Source: Mesodorylaimus sp. YZB2_4 (taxonomy: Eukaryota > Nematoda > Enoplea > Dorylaimida > Dorylaimidae). From it: a stretch of DNA of 64,000 nucleotides. The stretch lies in assembly GCA_030248295.1 (NCBI GenBank), contig JASANH010000142.1, positions 270,127 to 334,126 on the forward strand, given 5' to 3'. Both the position numbers and the translations under genes were made by a program. A model generated the notes under the pieces. That model did no database searches, was not told the DNA's origin, and saw only the letters and a program-made list of their open reading frames with translations. Shown one piece after another: positions 49,062-60,964 of this stretch (the first letter of the stretch is position 1; each line of letters starts with the position of its first letter).

Positions 49062-49725
49062 ATGAATGTAAGTATGGCGACAGACTGGCAATGGGATGGG
49101 GGTAGCGTTTGGTCGATATGGGAGTTGGTACTGATCGAGACAGGTATTGTAGCTGCATGGCAGATAAGGAAGGGCAACAGATATTGTGTGCTAGGGCTTA
49201 AAAAGATTCTGAAATCAGAGACAGAGTTGAATGGATGGTAGGTTGAATATTTCAGTGGTTTTTACTTAGTGCTATTGTCCACCCAACAGTTTGGAAGCTT
49301 AGATCGCTGACTTTTTCTGCGGGGAGGGGGTCTGATCTTCTTCCGGGGGAGGGTCGGGGTCGGCGACATGGCGGCCCATTTTGGTTGCTTGTAGAAATTA
49401 AATTTTTTAAATTTAAATTTTTCCCGCGAAAATTTAAATCTGGTTTGGGGCTTCCAAGGGAAAACATTGGGTCTTTCTTACTATAAAAAAATGAAATTTT
49501 TCTTTGGGGGGGGTCAAAAATAGCAAAGGTATTTGCACAACCTCGCCGGGCGGGACAGGAGGGTCTTCGCCATGTAAAAACATTTTTTTTAGCCAAAAAT
49601 AGTAAGGGACCAAACACAGTAAGTAAAGGGACCTGCACACCCTTGCCGGGTGGGACAGGGTGTGCAGTTACCTTCACTGTGGGGGGGGGGGGGGGGTCAT
49701 AAAAAGCAAAGGTACCTGCACAACC

Positions 49726-50740
49726 CCGGCATCGACCGACCCGCCGATCCGGGCCGAATCGGTTTGGGGGAACCGACCCAAGCTGTGGGTCGGCCGGATC
49801 GGAATTTTGAATTCCCGCCAAAATATCTTCTCTGGCGTCCAGTCATGTCTTCATGCAGGCAGCTACGATCGACAGTTTAACCCACTGGACTGGCCGCCCA
49901 TGCATGACATCGACGCTTTTTTTGAATTTTCGACCCCACCCACCTTCTGTGCACATAGGAGGAGCGCAGGGGCTCATTCGGCTTGTAAGAGGTTGATTGG
50001 GGGCAACCCTGACTGTAACGCGTCATTTCTATTCTGGCTGACGACGTCAGTTTAGGATACGCGTTCTCAGCGAGGGAACTGGCCCTGGGCGACTCACCAG
50101 GAATTCAATTGAAGGTGGAAGTGGTGGACGCCCATGCCACCCTTGATTGAGAAAACTGGTCCAATTGCCAGTCGGGGCTCCGTTCTTGCCCTCTATCATC
50201 CGGGAAGCAGCCCTTAGTGGAGCTGTCAGAGGGAACCTCCCATAAGAGTTGGTCGCCTCACAATGGCTGCTCGGCGATATGACTGCTGGCTGGCAATTGG
50301 CAAAACCCATAGGAATTTGAGGTAGGTAGGGGTCCACCCCAAAAACATATAAAGAGTTGTCCTCATACTAGCCACCTTCCACTCTAAGAAGTCAAGTCTA
50401 AAACGGAACGCGATATTGCAGGTGAAGTTAGACGAGAAAAATTTGTGAAATTCTACGTTGTCGGCTCAGACAGCATGAGGCAAGGGACGAGCACGTTAAC
50501 TTATTCCTAAAGTTCTCCTCCCCTGTCCGTTTTTGTCCGAAATCCGTCAGCCCCTTCCTCCTTGACTGCGAGTTTCTGATATCGATGGTCCTTTATCGAA
50601 GGAAGGAAGTGGATCATGCCAGAAAACAAATGAGGGGACGCAATACAACGTTGGGTCAGGTGGATCGGGTTGGACCGATCCAGACCCTGGGTCGGGTCGG
50701 GTCGGTTTCGTGACCTCACACCCGGGTCGGTCGATGCTGG
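49726..50740. mobile_element. hAT-like element, GATCGG/GGTCGG ends, inserted in a repeat
   Basis: Ends are CCGGCATCGACCGACCCG and its inverse CGGGTCGGTCGATGCTGG. The flanking 8 bases are GCACAACC (49718-49725) and CCACAACC (50741-50748), 7 of 8 identical. Removing the element and one flank restores the host unit TGCACAACCTTGC. Short GGTCGG/GGATCGG motifs crowd both ends. It is related to 1646-2000 but is about 1 kb, and it carries a SINE B fragment at 50083-50340. No transposase. Confidence 0.75.
50083..50340 (+). repeat. SINE B, copy 2 (5'-truncated)
   Basis: Starts within the unit at GGCCCTGGGCGACTCACC, which matches the distal part of the copy at 63802, and continues with GAGAAAACTGGTCCAATTGC, shared with the copy at 41446. 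The tRNA-like head is absent. Located inside the element at 49726-50740. Confidence 0.65.
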
Positions 50741-50860
50741 CCACAACCTTGCTGGGCGGAACAGGGTGTGCAGGTAGCTTTACTGTGGGGGGGGTCATAA
50801 AAAGCAAAGGTACCTGCACACCCTTGCCGGGTGGGACAGGGGGGTCTAAAAAATGAGAAG

Positions 50861-52675
50861 GGTACCCCCCTTAAAAATTTTTTTAGGGGTATACACTACC
50901 TTGGATACCCAGTCAGCGATGTTGAGCTTAGAAAACTGGATGGTGCTTAGTAACTGTTTTAGGGTAGCTAGAGCATGTTCTGGTTGAGTGTCAGATGCAT
51001 TCTTGAACGTCCTCATTCATACAGAAATTTCAAGGTCTCTCCTATGCTCCTCTTTCATACTCTCCAATTTCAAGCGCGTGAAGATTTTTGTTAATTCTGA
51101 GCATTTTCTTGAATTGTCAGATTTTAACAACCAATTTGGGTTTGGACTTGTGTTTGCTGCATGAGGCTAGGGAGTTGGAAAAGGGAAAAGTAGCTGGCAT
51201 TAACTGTGCAATATATTCTTTCCTTAGCTGGTCATAGGATGAGAGAAGGAAGATTGCAACAAGTAATTGTTATTGTGGAACTTGAACGTGTCAAAGATAT
51301 CATTTCTCCCTGGGTCTCGCGGAAATGTGTAAGGTTCCTTACCCCTAAGAAACTGCAACTAGACTAGTGAAAATGGAAGCCTGTTAATTAAATGTAGCGA
51401 CTTTACAGTGTGCTTTTCTCCCAAAAATTTAAATGAAAACAGGCGGGAAAGCGATTCGATGAATTTGTTATTTCAGGTTCTCCCGTCAATACATAGATTT
51501 GCCACAGTTTTGACGTACCTTATGGCTATGCTACATACGACGTCTTCGAGTATCTTCCGTGATTTGCGTGTGGCGGCTGCTCTTGAGAGGGCAGTAGCGA
51601 GGGTTGCGTTTGGCACTTGAAGGTTGGTATTTTTGGAATGATACTATTTATGGTTCTCTGAAGTATTTGTATTGGATTTTTTGCCGCCGTCCGTGATTTC
51701 GTTTTTGTCAGCTTTAGAGTGCCGAAATTGTTTGTATTTTTTTTAAGCAGCGGTTTGAGTGTGCATTAGGCCACTCTTGTACGTGTACGTTAAATCGACC
51801 ATTTCTCTCCCGGGCCTTGCAATTTTACGAAATTGTTACGATTTGTGCTCTTGATTTTTTGGAAGTAGGCAATTTTGTGTACGGGATAAGCCAGCTAGTT
51901 TTGCCTGTGACGTATTTTTGACAAATATGGACATGATTATGCGCTTGGTTGAAATATGAGGCGTGCTTTATGATGAGTACTTTACAGCCAGCTTATGTTG
52001 ATTTGATGACTGCTTGTGATTTGAGGTTGATTGATACGTGCCCTGATTTGGGGGGGAGGGGGACCTTCTGCCTGTTGGCCTATGTTGTGTATGCTTAGAC
52101 TGATATTAGCGTATACCATAATGGTCATGTTCTGTGCACTTCTTCCACTTGAGAATACGGACACGTTGATTAAACCAGGTTAGCATTTTCCAGTTTCGAG
52201 GTATCAGTAAAGATTTTGGCCAGGATGGGGCTTGGTGATGGCTGCTGGCGGCAAGTGCAAATGGGGCTGGTCCTGGGTGATTTGTTTGTAAGAGGGGTGC
52301 GGAGCAGGAAAAGCTAGCCAGCTTGGTTGGAAAACTTGTTGAGGGTGCAGGGAAGATTCCTCCCGACGAGGGCAGAAAATATTCGAAATTTAGTGCCCAA
52401 ACGAAAGATTGAAAGATTAGATAAGATAAAAATTCACAGGTGACTATGTCTTACGAAGTGCACAGTTGAATCGATGTCGGAATATAGAAAAAAGAATATG
52501 TGCAGTGCAGGTTCACGCAAGAGTGCGAAGTGGAGGCCTGCTTTGAATATACGGAGGGAGTTCAACAGCACCTTCCGCATGAGCTGCAGCAGTGAACTTT
52601 GAACTTTACAATGCCACACATCTCATTAAAATCCCTACAAAAAATCACGCTGATCCATTAATGTGTTCTTGAGAT
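50861..52675. other. Intergenic, no gene recognised
   Basis: Nothing coding supported. Around 52498-52560 a block GTGCAGTGCAGGT...TGGAGGCCTGCTTTGA recurs at about 56140-56190 in the first intron of the ALDH gene, so it is a minor dispersed repeat. Confidence 0.5.
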
Positions 52676-53640
52676 ATGATCATCTATTTGGAAGTGGGTC
52701 AGAGAAATTACAAATTTGACAAATTTTGCGCGTCAGTCTGTTATCAAGTTTTTAACAAAAGAAGGCTTGAAGCCCCAGAAATTAGCGATCGGATTGTCTT
52801 AGTGTATGGCAATGATGCACCTAAATTGCCGTCAGTGAAAAAGTGGTCTGCTTTGCTCAAACATGGGGGAGAATCGATTGAAGATGACCCAAGATCTGGA
52901 CGACCAAATGCGGCGAAACCAGACAAGAAATGTGATGTTGTGGCAAAGCTTGTGAAAGAAAACCTTCGAACAAACGTTGTCTGGATAGCGGAGAAAGTGG
53001 GCATTTCAGTGGGTAGCGTCGAAACAATTTTACAAGAGAGATTGACTTTATCGAAGGCCTGCGCGAGATGGGTGTCAAAAGACCTGGCAACCGTGCGAAG
53101 AGCTGTCCGAGTTAAAAGGAGCTTTTGCTGATCCAGCTGATTTTTATGATAGAACGGTTACCACTTTGAAGCCTGAACTCACCACTTTGATCTGAGTCAA
53201 AACACGAATCGATACAGTGGCTGCCAAAGGGTGCGCATCAGCCAAAAAATTTTGCATTCAGCAGTCATCAGCCGAGGTCATGACAACAACTTTTTTTAAT
53301 TGCAATGAAATGTTTGTGATTGATAATATGCCAGTCAAGACCACAATCACTGGGCAATATTTTGCTGATGTTATCCGCCGATTGCTTGAAGCGATCAAAT
53401 CGAAGCGGCGCGGGATGATGAAAGAGAAGGCTGCTGCTGATTGACGAGGGGCCAATTCACAAAGCACGCGTTACTCAGGCTGCCATCGGGATTCAAACAA
53501 ATTGATCATCCACCATACAGTCCAGACCTAGCACCCAGCGATTACTACCTATTCGCAAAATCCAAAAAAGTTTGAGGGGACAGATTTTCGAGTGACGTGG
53601 AAGTGAAACTAGCGACTGAAGCGTTTTTTAGGGGTGTGAG
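52676..53640 (+). mobile_element. Decayed mariner transposase
   Basis: The first frame (52676-53131) encodes the N-terminal DNA-binding half of a mariner-family transposase: a helix-turn-helix, DDPRSGRPNAAKPD, IAEKVGISVGSVETIL and KACARWVSKDL. A second frame (53217-53444) gives the middle part (TTFFNCNEMFVIDNMPVKTT, AIKSKRRG). A third gives PPYSPDLAPSDYYLF, the region around the last catalytic aspartate of the DD34D triad. At least two frameshifts and internal stops (for example in the LLIDEGP region and after KSKK) prevent a complete protein, so the copy is dead. Terminal repeats were not delimited. Confidence 0.85.
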
Positions 53641-54658
53641 TAATATTTCTTTTTACGGGTAAGCAAGCGGTGCCCCAAAGTTTAAACAAGCGCATTGGTC
53701 TCAGGGGATGTTATGTCGAAAATAAATAAGCATGGCATTGTACAGTTTCAATGAAAATGCGGTCAGGCTGCGAACTTTTTCAACTCCCCTCGTAAGTGTA
53801 CTTACTGTTCAGAAAAAAGTGCAGCGCTGGCAGGCAACTCACAGTCAGTGTCTATTTTGCCTATTTTCTGCGCATTCGGTCCCGTTAAACAGAAAGTGTC
53901 GGGTAGGTCAGAGGGGTCGACCCATTGGCTATCGACTGAAAAAAATTATTCAAATCGATCGCAGCCATAATCAACAACTGGCTCTAATATCTTTTCCATG
54001 AACGAGTGCCTGTGCAGCACTCCCTTTTACGGTGTTGCAATAGCAGAACTCGCCAGAATTATTCCATTGCAGCCATTCTAATAGACCAATGCGCAGTTTT
54101 TGCCAGCATGAAGTTTTCAGAGAGAGTTTCTGAGAGACCTGACCGAGGGCTGGCCAGTCGATTTCTGCGACCCCCCTTTTTATATACTCTATCGAAACTA
54201 CTCACAAAACTGATTGTCTTGGCGGAAGTGAATTTTTTCAAAATGCCTATATATGGAAATATAGCACATAATAGGTAAAAAGTGGTCACTTTTGGTCGAA
54301 AAATCATATCTTGCTTATTTTTGGGCCTGGAACAATTTTAAAAATACAGAAATGACCGTCACATTTTGAAAAATCCGAATTGTTTTTAAATTTAGCCTAG
54401 CTACAACCGTTCATGAGATATTCGACAAAAACCGTCCGTGATCAGCCGTGATTAGTCACATAATCGATTATGGGCAAATTATTAAAACAGTCCAACCCCG
54501 TTTTTTCACTGAAATAGTAGCCTAGGGCCACTACATCACGAAGCAGCTCGAAATTTCACCCTACGATTATTGTGCACATGTGAGATTACTGAACCCCATT
54601 AAGGGAATTTTAGCCAAAACTGATCAGTAATTTTAGCTGTTGATCAGATGCGCTGATC

Positions 54659-55146
54659 AGTAATAGCCCATCTTGTAGCCCTTGAAAAGAGCTTTTTAAT
54701 GGTTTGTGTCGCGTGAGAATTCGCTTATTTTCAGTCGAGATATTGAAGAAAACTCAAATTGGAAAGGAGGCCTAAAATTAGGTACGCACATTTTGAATTT
54801 CCCGCCCGCGTGCCGCTTATGACATATGAGCGGCTTTGGCTGCTTACTCTGGAATCGCGAGTCGATTCATCACTTTTTACCACGTGTCGGCCTAATTCTG
54901 TGCTAGAGCATCTGTCTTTCATTAAAAATAAGAGAAGTTATAAATATTGGCGATTCCCAGAGAAAGTGGTTAAAGCCGCTCATATGTCATAAGCGGCACG
55001 CGGGCGGGAAATTCAAAAAGTGCGTACTGCGGGCACTCCTATCGAATTTGAGGTTTCTTCAATATCTCGAGTAAAGATCAACGAATTCTGACGCGACAGA
55101 AGCCGTTTGAGAGCTCTTTTCAAGGGCTACAAGATAGGCTATTACT
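54659..55146. repeat. Long palindrome, arms about 190 bp, loop about 100 bp
   Basis: The left arm starts AGTAATAGCCCATCTTGTAG and ends GACATATGAGCGGCTTTGG plus about 25 bases; the right arm is its diverged reverse complement. The best-preserved core is GAATTTCCCGCCCGCGTGCC followed by GCTTATGACATATGAGCGGC, identical in both arms. No coding sequence in arms or loop. No target duplication was identified. It resembles a foldback or MITE-type element. Confidence 0.8.
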
Positions 55147-55199
55147 CTCTCTCAGAAACTCTCTTAAATTTCCCGCGGGCGTCGCTACATCACTTCATA

Positions 55200-55340
55200 G
55201 CATTATCCCTTCTCCTCGTTGTCCTGTGCGCAAATTAAGGGGGGCATATTTATATTTGCTATAAGCGGCCATAAAAGAGATTACTGTGGCGTACATTTCT
55301 CACATTTTAAAATTGTGAAGTGGTCTATTAGAGTCCTGGC
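55200..55340 (+). repeat. Repeat F, copy 1
   Basis: Direct relative of 56525-56660: both carry TCCTCGTT...CCTGTGCG, a TTTACATT/TATATTTGCTATAAGCGG-like block, AAAAGAGATTA and GAAGTGGTC. No coding potential. Confidence 0.55.
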
Positions 55341-55976
55341 GGCGCTAGCAGACCGGCTTTGGTTTTGGATACAACGTTAACTAGATTCAGGTTTTAATCA
55401 TGTACACCGCCGCCATGCATGCATAGTTTGTCTCAGGCCATGTTAGCGCAAGTGAATGCATGCCGTCACCCGGGGCGAGAGAGCTCTACCAGGTGGGCTT
55501 ACCTCTGACGCGCTGTTGTCCAGCACCTTTGACATCGCTACTCTACAGGTCCATGACCTTGCTTGCAGTAAAGTCTTTTATCTTACCGACGCCATAATTC
55601 CATGCACTGCTCGCTCCAATCAAATCAGAGGGCAGCTGCACCAGCAGCCAAATTGATGAGCTTTGAGAATCCTACTCGGAGGGGGGAGGCGCTGGTGAAG
55701 ATAAAGTGGCGCCACTGAAGTACAGGACGTTGATGGATCACACAATGGAGCAGAGGGAATGCGTGCAAACAAATTGGTCAAGTGCTCGTGATGACATCCA
55801 ACGCAAATAAGAGGCAGTGCCTGACAATGCATTTGTAGCGACATGAAAAGTTCTGGACAATCGCGCGTTTTGTTAGATAAGCCACCAACTAGATTTTTCT
55901 CGCCCGGGTGGCGCCACGCAGTGACGTGCGCAAACATCGCTCGAGACAAAGTATGCATGCTGGTCTGGCAATAGTG

Positions 55977-55984
55977 TATAAATA
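55977..55984 (+). promoter_or_regulatory. TATA box of the ALDH gene
   Basis: TATAAATA lies 100 bases before the ALDH start codon, which would put transcription start near 56007-56010 and leave a 5' leader of about 75 bases. It is the only convincing TATA box I could tie to a gene here. Confidence 0.55.
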
Positions 55985-56083
55985 AGGACTGGTTTCAGCC
56001 TAGGACGTTTCTGCACCCGGCGGAGCTCGAAGGCGGTTGTCTGCTATCACTCGTATCTCGCTTATTATATCCACGATTGCACG

Positions 56084-59000
56084 ATGGCTGATATCAAACC
56101 AGTCAAGGACATCAAGATCAAGTACACACAGGTAAGTCGTGTGCAGTGCAGGTGCAGATTGCAACAGTGCAAAATGGAGGCCTGCTTTGGATTTACACTT
56201 TATGGCTTATGCGCACTATTTCGTCTGACAAGCTGGAAATCAGTGGGTGTGCAAAAAATTACATTAGCGAGGAGAAGTAGAATTGACTTATTTTGCATTC
56301 TCTACATTGTCTGTCCTGTTGGATAGAGAATTTAGGTCTAGGTTCAATAGCGCGCAGAGTTGCCACTCTCTTTCAGACAAGCTTATTGCCAGTGTGAAAA
56401 TATGGCAACGCGCTCATCATCGGCCCATTGTCTTTTTACAAAACATTCAGTCCTTTTAAGCAGAAAATGTCGGGTGCAATTCATAAGACACCAGGGGCAT
56501 GGGGAGTTTGGGGTTAGGCTGATGCATCCTCCTCGTTTTCCTGTGCGAAAATGAAGGAGCGTATTTACATTCACTATAGGCGGTCAAAAAAGAGATTATT
56601 TCGGCGCACATTTTCCAAATTTTTTGGAACCTGAGAAGTGGTCGATTATCTCTTCGCAACGCTCACAGAATCTCCCCCATGCCCGTACATAACTACATAG
56701 TGCATACCGGTGCAGGTCATGGCCTGATCTGCACTTTTCCACGCGCCCATTTTCTAACGACAAAATGACAATAAAGCCGCAGGAAAGATTGTAACGTTAA
56801 TAGGCAACTGTATGAGCCCAGCTGGAATTTTTTTCTCATTCAGCTCTATGCTATGCTACTTTACTTTGGTACTAAAAGATTTGTCAGTCCACTGAGTAGA
56901 AGGCCTATTAGACAAGGAATGCGAGCATAGGTTCCAAAGTGCATATGATTCAAGGTCGTGGCCTGTTTCTGTCTGACAGTCGGGCGATGGATGTGCAGAA
57001 AAAGTTGCTGCACCTAAATAGGGAGCGCCGACCGGGAACCGAGTAGGCTTAGGAGCGGGAAACCGCCAGTCCTGTGGCAGGATACCAGACTAGCACCAAT
57101 CTGGGGCCGCATTCCAGAAAGCTTGTTGGAAAATAGTGACATGAAAGGAAAATTTCAAAGGTAACTGTAATTTTCCAATGAGGTGACTGAAATATTTTTA
57201 GGGGCTCGCTGTGAAAGTTAATTGAGGCGGCTGTAGAAAAGGCCTGTAGCAAACGTAGCCACCTCACTAGAATCCAGTCACCTCACTGTAAAATCTCATT
57301 GGGAAACACTTCTGGAATACGGCCTCTGGTGTAAAGTTTAAAACAAGATGTGATCACGCAGCTGAATACGGTCCTGAACTCGATGGGGTTCACACGGGAT
57401 CATTATTTGGCAACGAGTTGCCTATAGGAGACTGACCCCGAGTGCCTTTATTTGGCCATGTTCGCGAACTGGTCATGCCAGTCGATCTCGATTTCTGGGC
57501 CATGCGACAGTCCAGCGTCTGAGGTGCAGGGCTAGATGTATTGCAAAAAGGATGATAAATGCGCGCACTGCAATAGTCAGAAAAATAAGAGCATTTTGAT
57601 ATTATTCAGGGATAAATTTGCACAATTAGTCCTGAATAGCTTGCCCAGATACGATCCGGCAATCATTGATATGGATCGCATAATCCTGCCAAACCAGTGC
57701 TATCACCTTATACTGTAAATGCATGTACCCAGTGCAAGTCCCATCAGCAGATCATATCTGGCAGCCTTTTCCTTATCTCCTTCTGGCATATCTATCCAAT
57801 TTATGCCCTGGGTCTGCCACAAACTATATATGACTGTGCTCTCCTAGGACCGTGCGTTATCAGCCAACTAAAATTAGCTCGGCCAACCCAGCTCGCATTT
57901 TCTGCAAAGCCAGTCCGGTTGAACCGGTATGTCCTGAGTTTGACTTTGTCGCGTGCACATTTCTGTCCGAAGATGACTAGTGCTCACAGAAGATTACAAC
58001 CTTGTTGACCAACTGAAAGATAGCGCCTTCTGCAGTTTACTCGCGTGCAGAGTTTGTATGTGTCAGTATGAGTTTGGGGTACACGATTCATCCCATAGGT
58101 TTTGTTTTGTTTCCCGTTAGATCGGGGCACGTGCTAAGATATTTTAATCGAAGGTACTACTCTTTACGGCAGCAGTGCACGAGCAATGACTCAAGGCTGA
58201 ACAAGCTGAGAAGAAAGGGTGGAGCTGGCGCCATAGCGTGGGTGCATTCCAAAAGCAAGGACTGAATAGGCTGCACACATAATGCGAATTAGACAGCAGA
58301 CACAACAGGTTTATCAGACTCAGCAAAGTCAGCAAATATTTGTAACGTTGCTACCCTAATCCTGGGGTCCATGGGGAAGCATCTTTTCCCTATGTGGCCA
58401 CCTCACTGGTTAAACACGTTGAAATCCTAGAGCTCCAAGGGTGACCAGTGCGAATATAGCACAATTCTGTACCCCACCAGCCTTGCGCAAACATGTTGCA
58501 CGTTTGTCGGAACGTGCAGATTCAACAAAAAAATCAGGTCATTTTACACATTCTACGCAACCAGACTTGTTGGAGAGAGGTGTGGTTTAAAGTAACAAAA
58601 TACAAGCCATCCCTCAGGAATTTTGGTCAGGCTATGATGCTAAACTTTGAGCTCTTGCATTTCAGTTGTTCATCAACAACCAGTTTGTGAATGCGCACAG
58701 TGGCAAGACGTTTCCTGACATCAACCCAGCCACTGGGGACAAGATTGCTGATATCCAGGTGCGTGCCTGAAATACTGTCGAAGTAGTGGCAGTCCTAGCT
58801 ATCGCCAAGCTTTGCAGGAAGGAGACAAGGCTGATGTGGATGCTGCTGTGGCCGCTGCGAGGAAGGCTTTCCAGTTGGACAGCCCATGGAGACGTATGGA
58901 TGCGTCTGCGCGTGGTGAAGTTCTAATGAAATTGGCCAGCCTTGTTGAACGTGACTTGGCACCGATCGCGGTAAGTGACCGCACGAGGCACTTGTCCTAC

Positions 59001-60964
59001 ACTCTTTTTCATAGGGACAACCACAATTTTAGACCCTAGAAACCTTGGACACTGGGAAACCATTTACGGCAGCCTACGCGGAAATAGCTGGCTCTGCCAA
59101 GCTGCTTCGCTACTACGCTGGTTTTGCGGACAAGATTTGCGGAAAGACCATCCCAGTCGACGGCGATTACTTCACGTACACAAGGATTGAGCCCATCGGC
59201 GTGGTCGGCGCTATCTTGCCAGTACGTATACGGCGTAGGCTGTAATAAAAATAATGTATTGATTGTGTGGTTGCAGTGGAATTTCCCGTGGTTTCTTCTC
59301 CTGAACAAAGTCGGGCCTGCATTGGCCGCCGGATGCACGTTGGTGATCAAGCCAGCAGAGCAGACGCCCTTGACGGCACTGCACTTTGCCTCGTTGGTGG
59401 CTGAGGTAAGTGGGCGAGGGAATGGTGAGGAGATGGTAATGCATGGTCAGCTTGTCATAGGCTGGTGTGCCGCCGGGTGTGATCAACATCGTGACAGGCT
59501 ACGGGCCAGGAGCGGGCGCCCCGCTGGTGCACCATCAAGATGTGGACAAGATCACGTTCACTGGCAGTACCGAGGTCGGACGACTGATTCTCAAAGGAGC
59601 AGGGGAATCGAATTTGAAGAAGGTCACGTTGGAATTGGGCGGAAAATCCCCACTGATCATCTTCGCCGATGCTGATCGTAAGTGAACTTGGCACGCCTCA
59701 TATGCGATGCGGAGTGGGGTGGACACGCAACAAATGGAGTCTTTTCAGTGGACACTGCGGTGGAACAGGCCCACTTCGCCCTCTTCCACAACATGGGCCA
59801 GTGCTGCACGGCCGCGTCTCGATGCTACGTTCAAGAGGGCATATACGACCAGTTTGTGCAGAAGGCGACTGAGCGGGCGAAGAAGCGAACTGTCGGGGAT
59901 CCCTTCGACCCCAAGAACGAGTCTGGGCCGCAGGTGAGACGGGAGTCGAGAATCGGTTGGTTTATGATCAGCTGGCCCGATCGATTACTGAGCAGAGTAA
60001 TCGATGGACTGCTGATCAGTTCAATCGATCGATTGTGACTGATAAGTTTTAGTATATCCAGTGATAAAACTGCACTGAATGCTAATCGAGATGAATTAGT
60101 CGAAATTGAGTGACAGTGTGAGGATCAGCTCAGATAGATTTATCACGGTTCTAACCAGCAGTCACCTTCCAGATCGACGATGATCAGTTCAAGAAGATTT
60201 TGGAGCTGATCGAGAGCGGCAAGAAGGAAGGGGCCAAGCTGATGTGCGGCGGTGCTCGAGCAGGCAGCAAGGGATACTTTGTGCAGCCCACCGTGTTCGC
60301 CGATGTCAACGACAATATGCGCATTGCCAGGGAGGAAATCTTCGGGCCAGTCCAACAAATTATCAAGTTCAAGACCTTGGAGGAGGTACTGGCTGTTATC
60401 CTATGGCTGCAAGGGAGTGGCATATCCCCTTTTCAGGTTATCCCACGGGCCAATGACACGCGATACGGTCTGGCCGCCGCCGTATTCACCAAGGATATCG
60501 ACAAGGCCATCACTATCTCGAACAGTGTACAAGCAGGGACTGTGTGGTGAGTTGGTTGTTGAGTGAGGAGAGGGCGGAAGAGAGGTGGAAAAGGGGTGCC
60601 TGGGATGAACAGCGATGCAATCCTTCTTCCACATTGCATCATCCTGTCAGAGCCTTGTGGAGTGTTCTGTCAACGCCAGGCCTTACTGTAATGGAATTTG
60701 CTCTCACAGAATGCAGTCATTCCATTTGTTTCACACACCTTGAATGATCACTGTTGCATTGCAGGGTCAACTGCTACCACGCGTTCACTGTTCAGGCACC
60801 GTTTGGAGGATACAAGGAGTCTGGCATTGGCCGTGAGAAGTAAGGGCCCCGCTGTCGTGGCTTTGTCGGAACTAGTCAGTTGTTGTTTCAGCTCCGAGGA
60901 GGGCGTGTTGGAGTACTGCCAGGTGAAGACTGTCACAGTGAAGATCCCGCACAAGACCTCGTGA
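56084..60964 (+). CDS. ALDH1: Cytosolic ALDH1-class aldehyde dehydrogenase
   Basis: Eleven exons (56084-56131, 58666-58758, 58818-58970, 59033-59221, 59277-59405, 59461-59677, 59749-59933, 60173-60385, 60437-60546, 60765-60839, 60892-60964) give 494 residues, close to the 500 of the family. Features in order: [26 protein letters not shown] with the catalytic Asn, FTGSTEVGR of the NAD site, LELGGKSP with the general-base Glu, [10 protein letters not shown] with the nucleophile Cys, EEIFGPVQ, and the C-terminal [15 protein letters not shown] and [13 protein letters not shown]. No organelle signal precedes MADIKP, so it is probably cytosolic and oxidises aldehydes (possibly retinal-type) with NAD. 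Most introns are 50-70 nt, but the first is 2.5 kb. A TATA box is at 55977. Confidence 0.95.
56525..56660 (+). repeat. Repeat F, copy 2 (ALDH intron 1)
   Basis: Direct relative of 55200-55340. Upstream of it (56420-56480) a block with CATTCAGTCCTTTTAAGCAG and AAAATGTCGGGT also resembles 53870-53910. These dispersed fragments fill part of the 2.5-kb first ALDH intron. Confidence 0.55.

Larger units (their letters stand above)
49510..50860 (+). repeat. Cluster of GCACACCCTTGCCGGG repeat units
   Basis: At least four diverged copies of one unit lie in the same orientation at about 49510-49560, 49620-49665, 49697-49725 continued at 50749-50790, and 50795-50850. The unit has a G run, TCATAAAAAGCAAAGGTACC, then TGCACACCCTTGCCGGGTGG and GACAGG. 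The third copy is split by the element at 49726-50740. No gene is seen. The poly(G) run 49681-49696 belongs to one of the units. Confidence 0.7.

Noticed and set aside
49252-49821. 189-residue minus-strand Pro-rich frame
   Set aside because: It runs through the repeat units and the hAT-like end; composition follows the repeats.
52676-53640. Functional mariner transposase
   Set aside because: At least two frameshifts and internal stops separate the DNA-binding half from the catalytic half.
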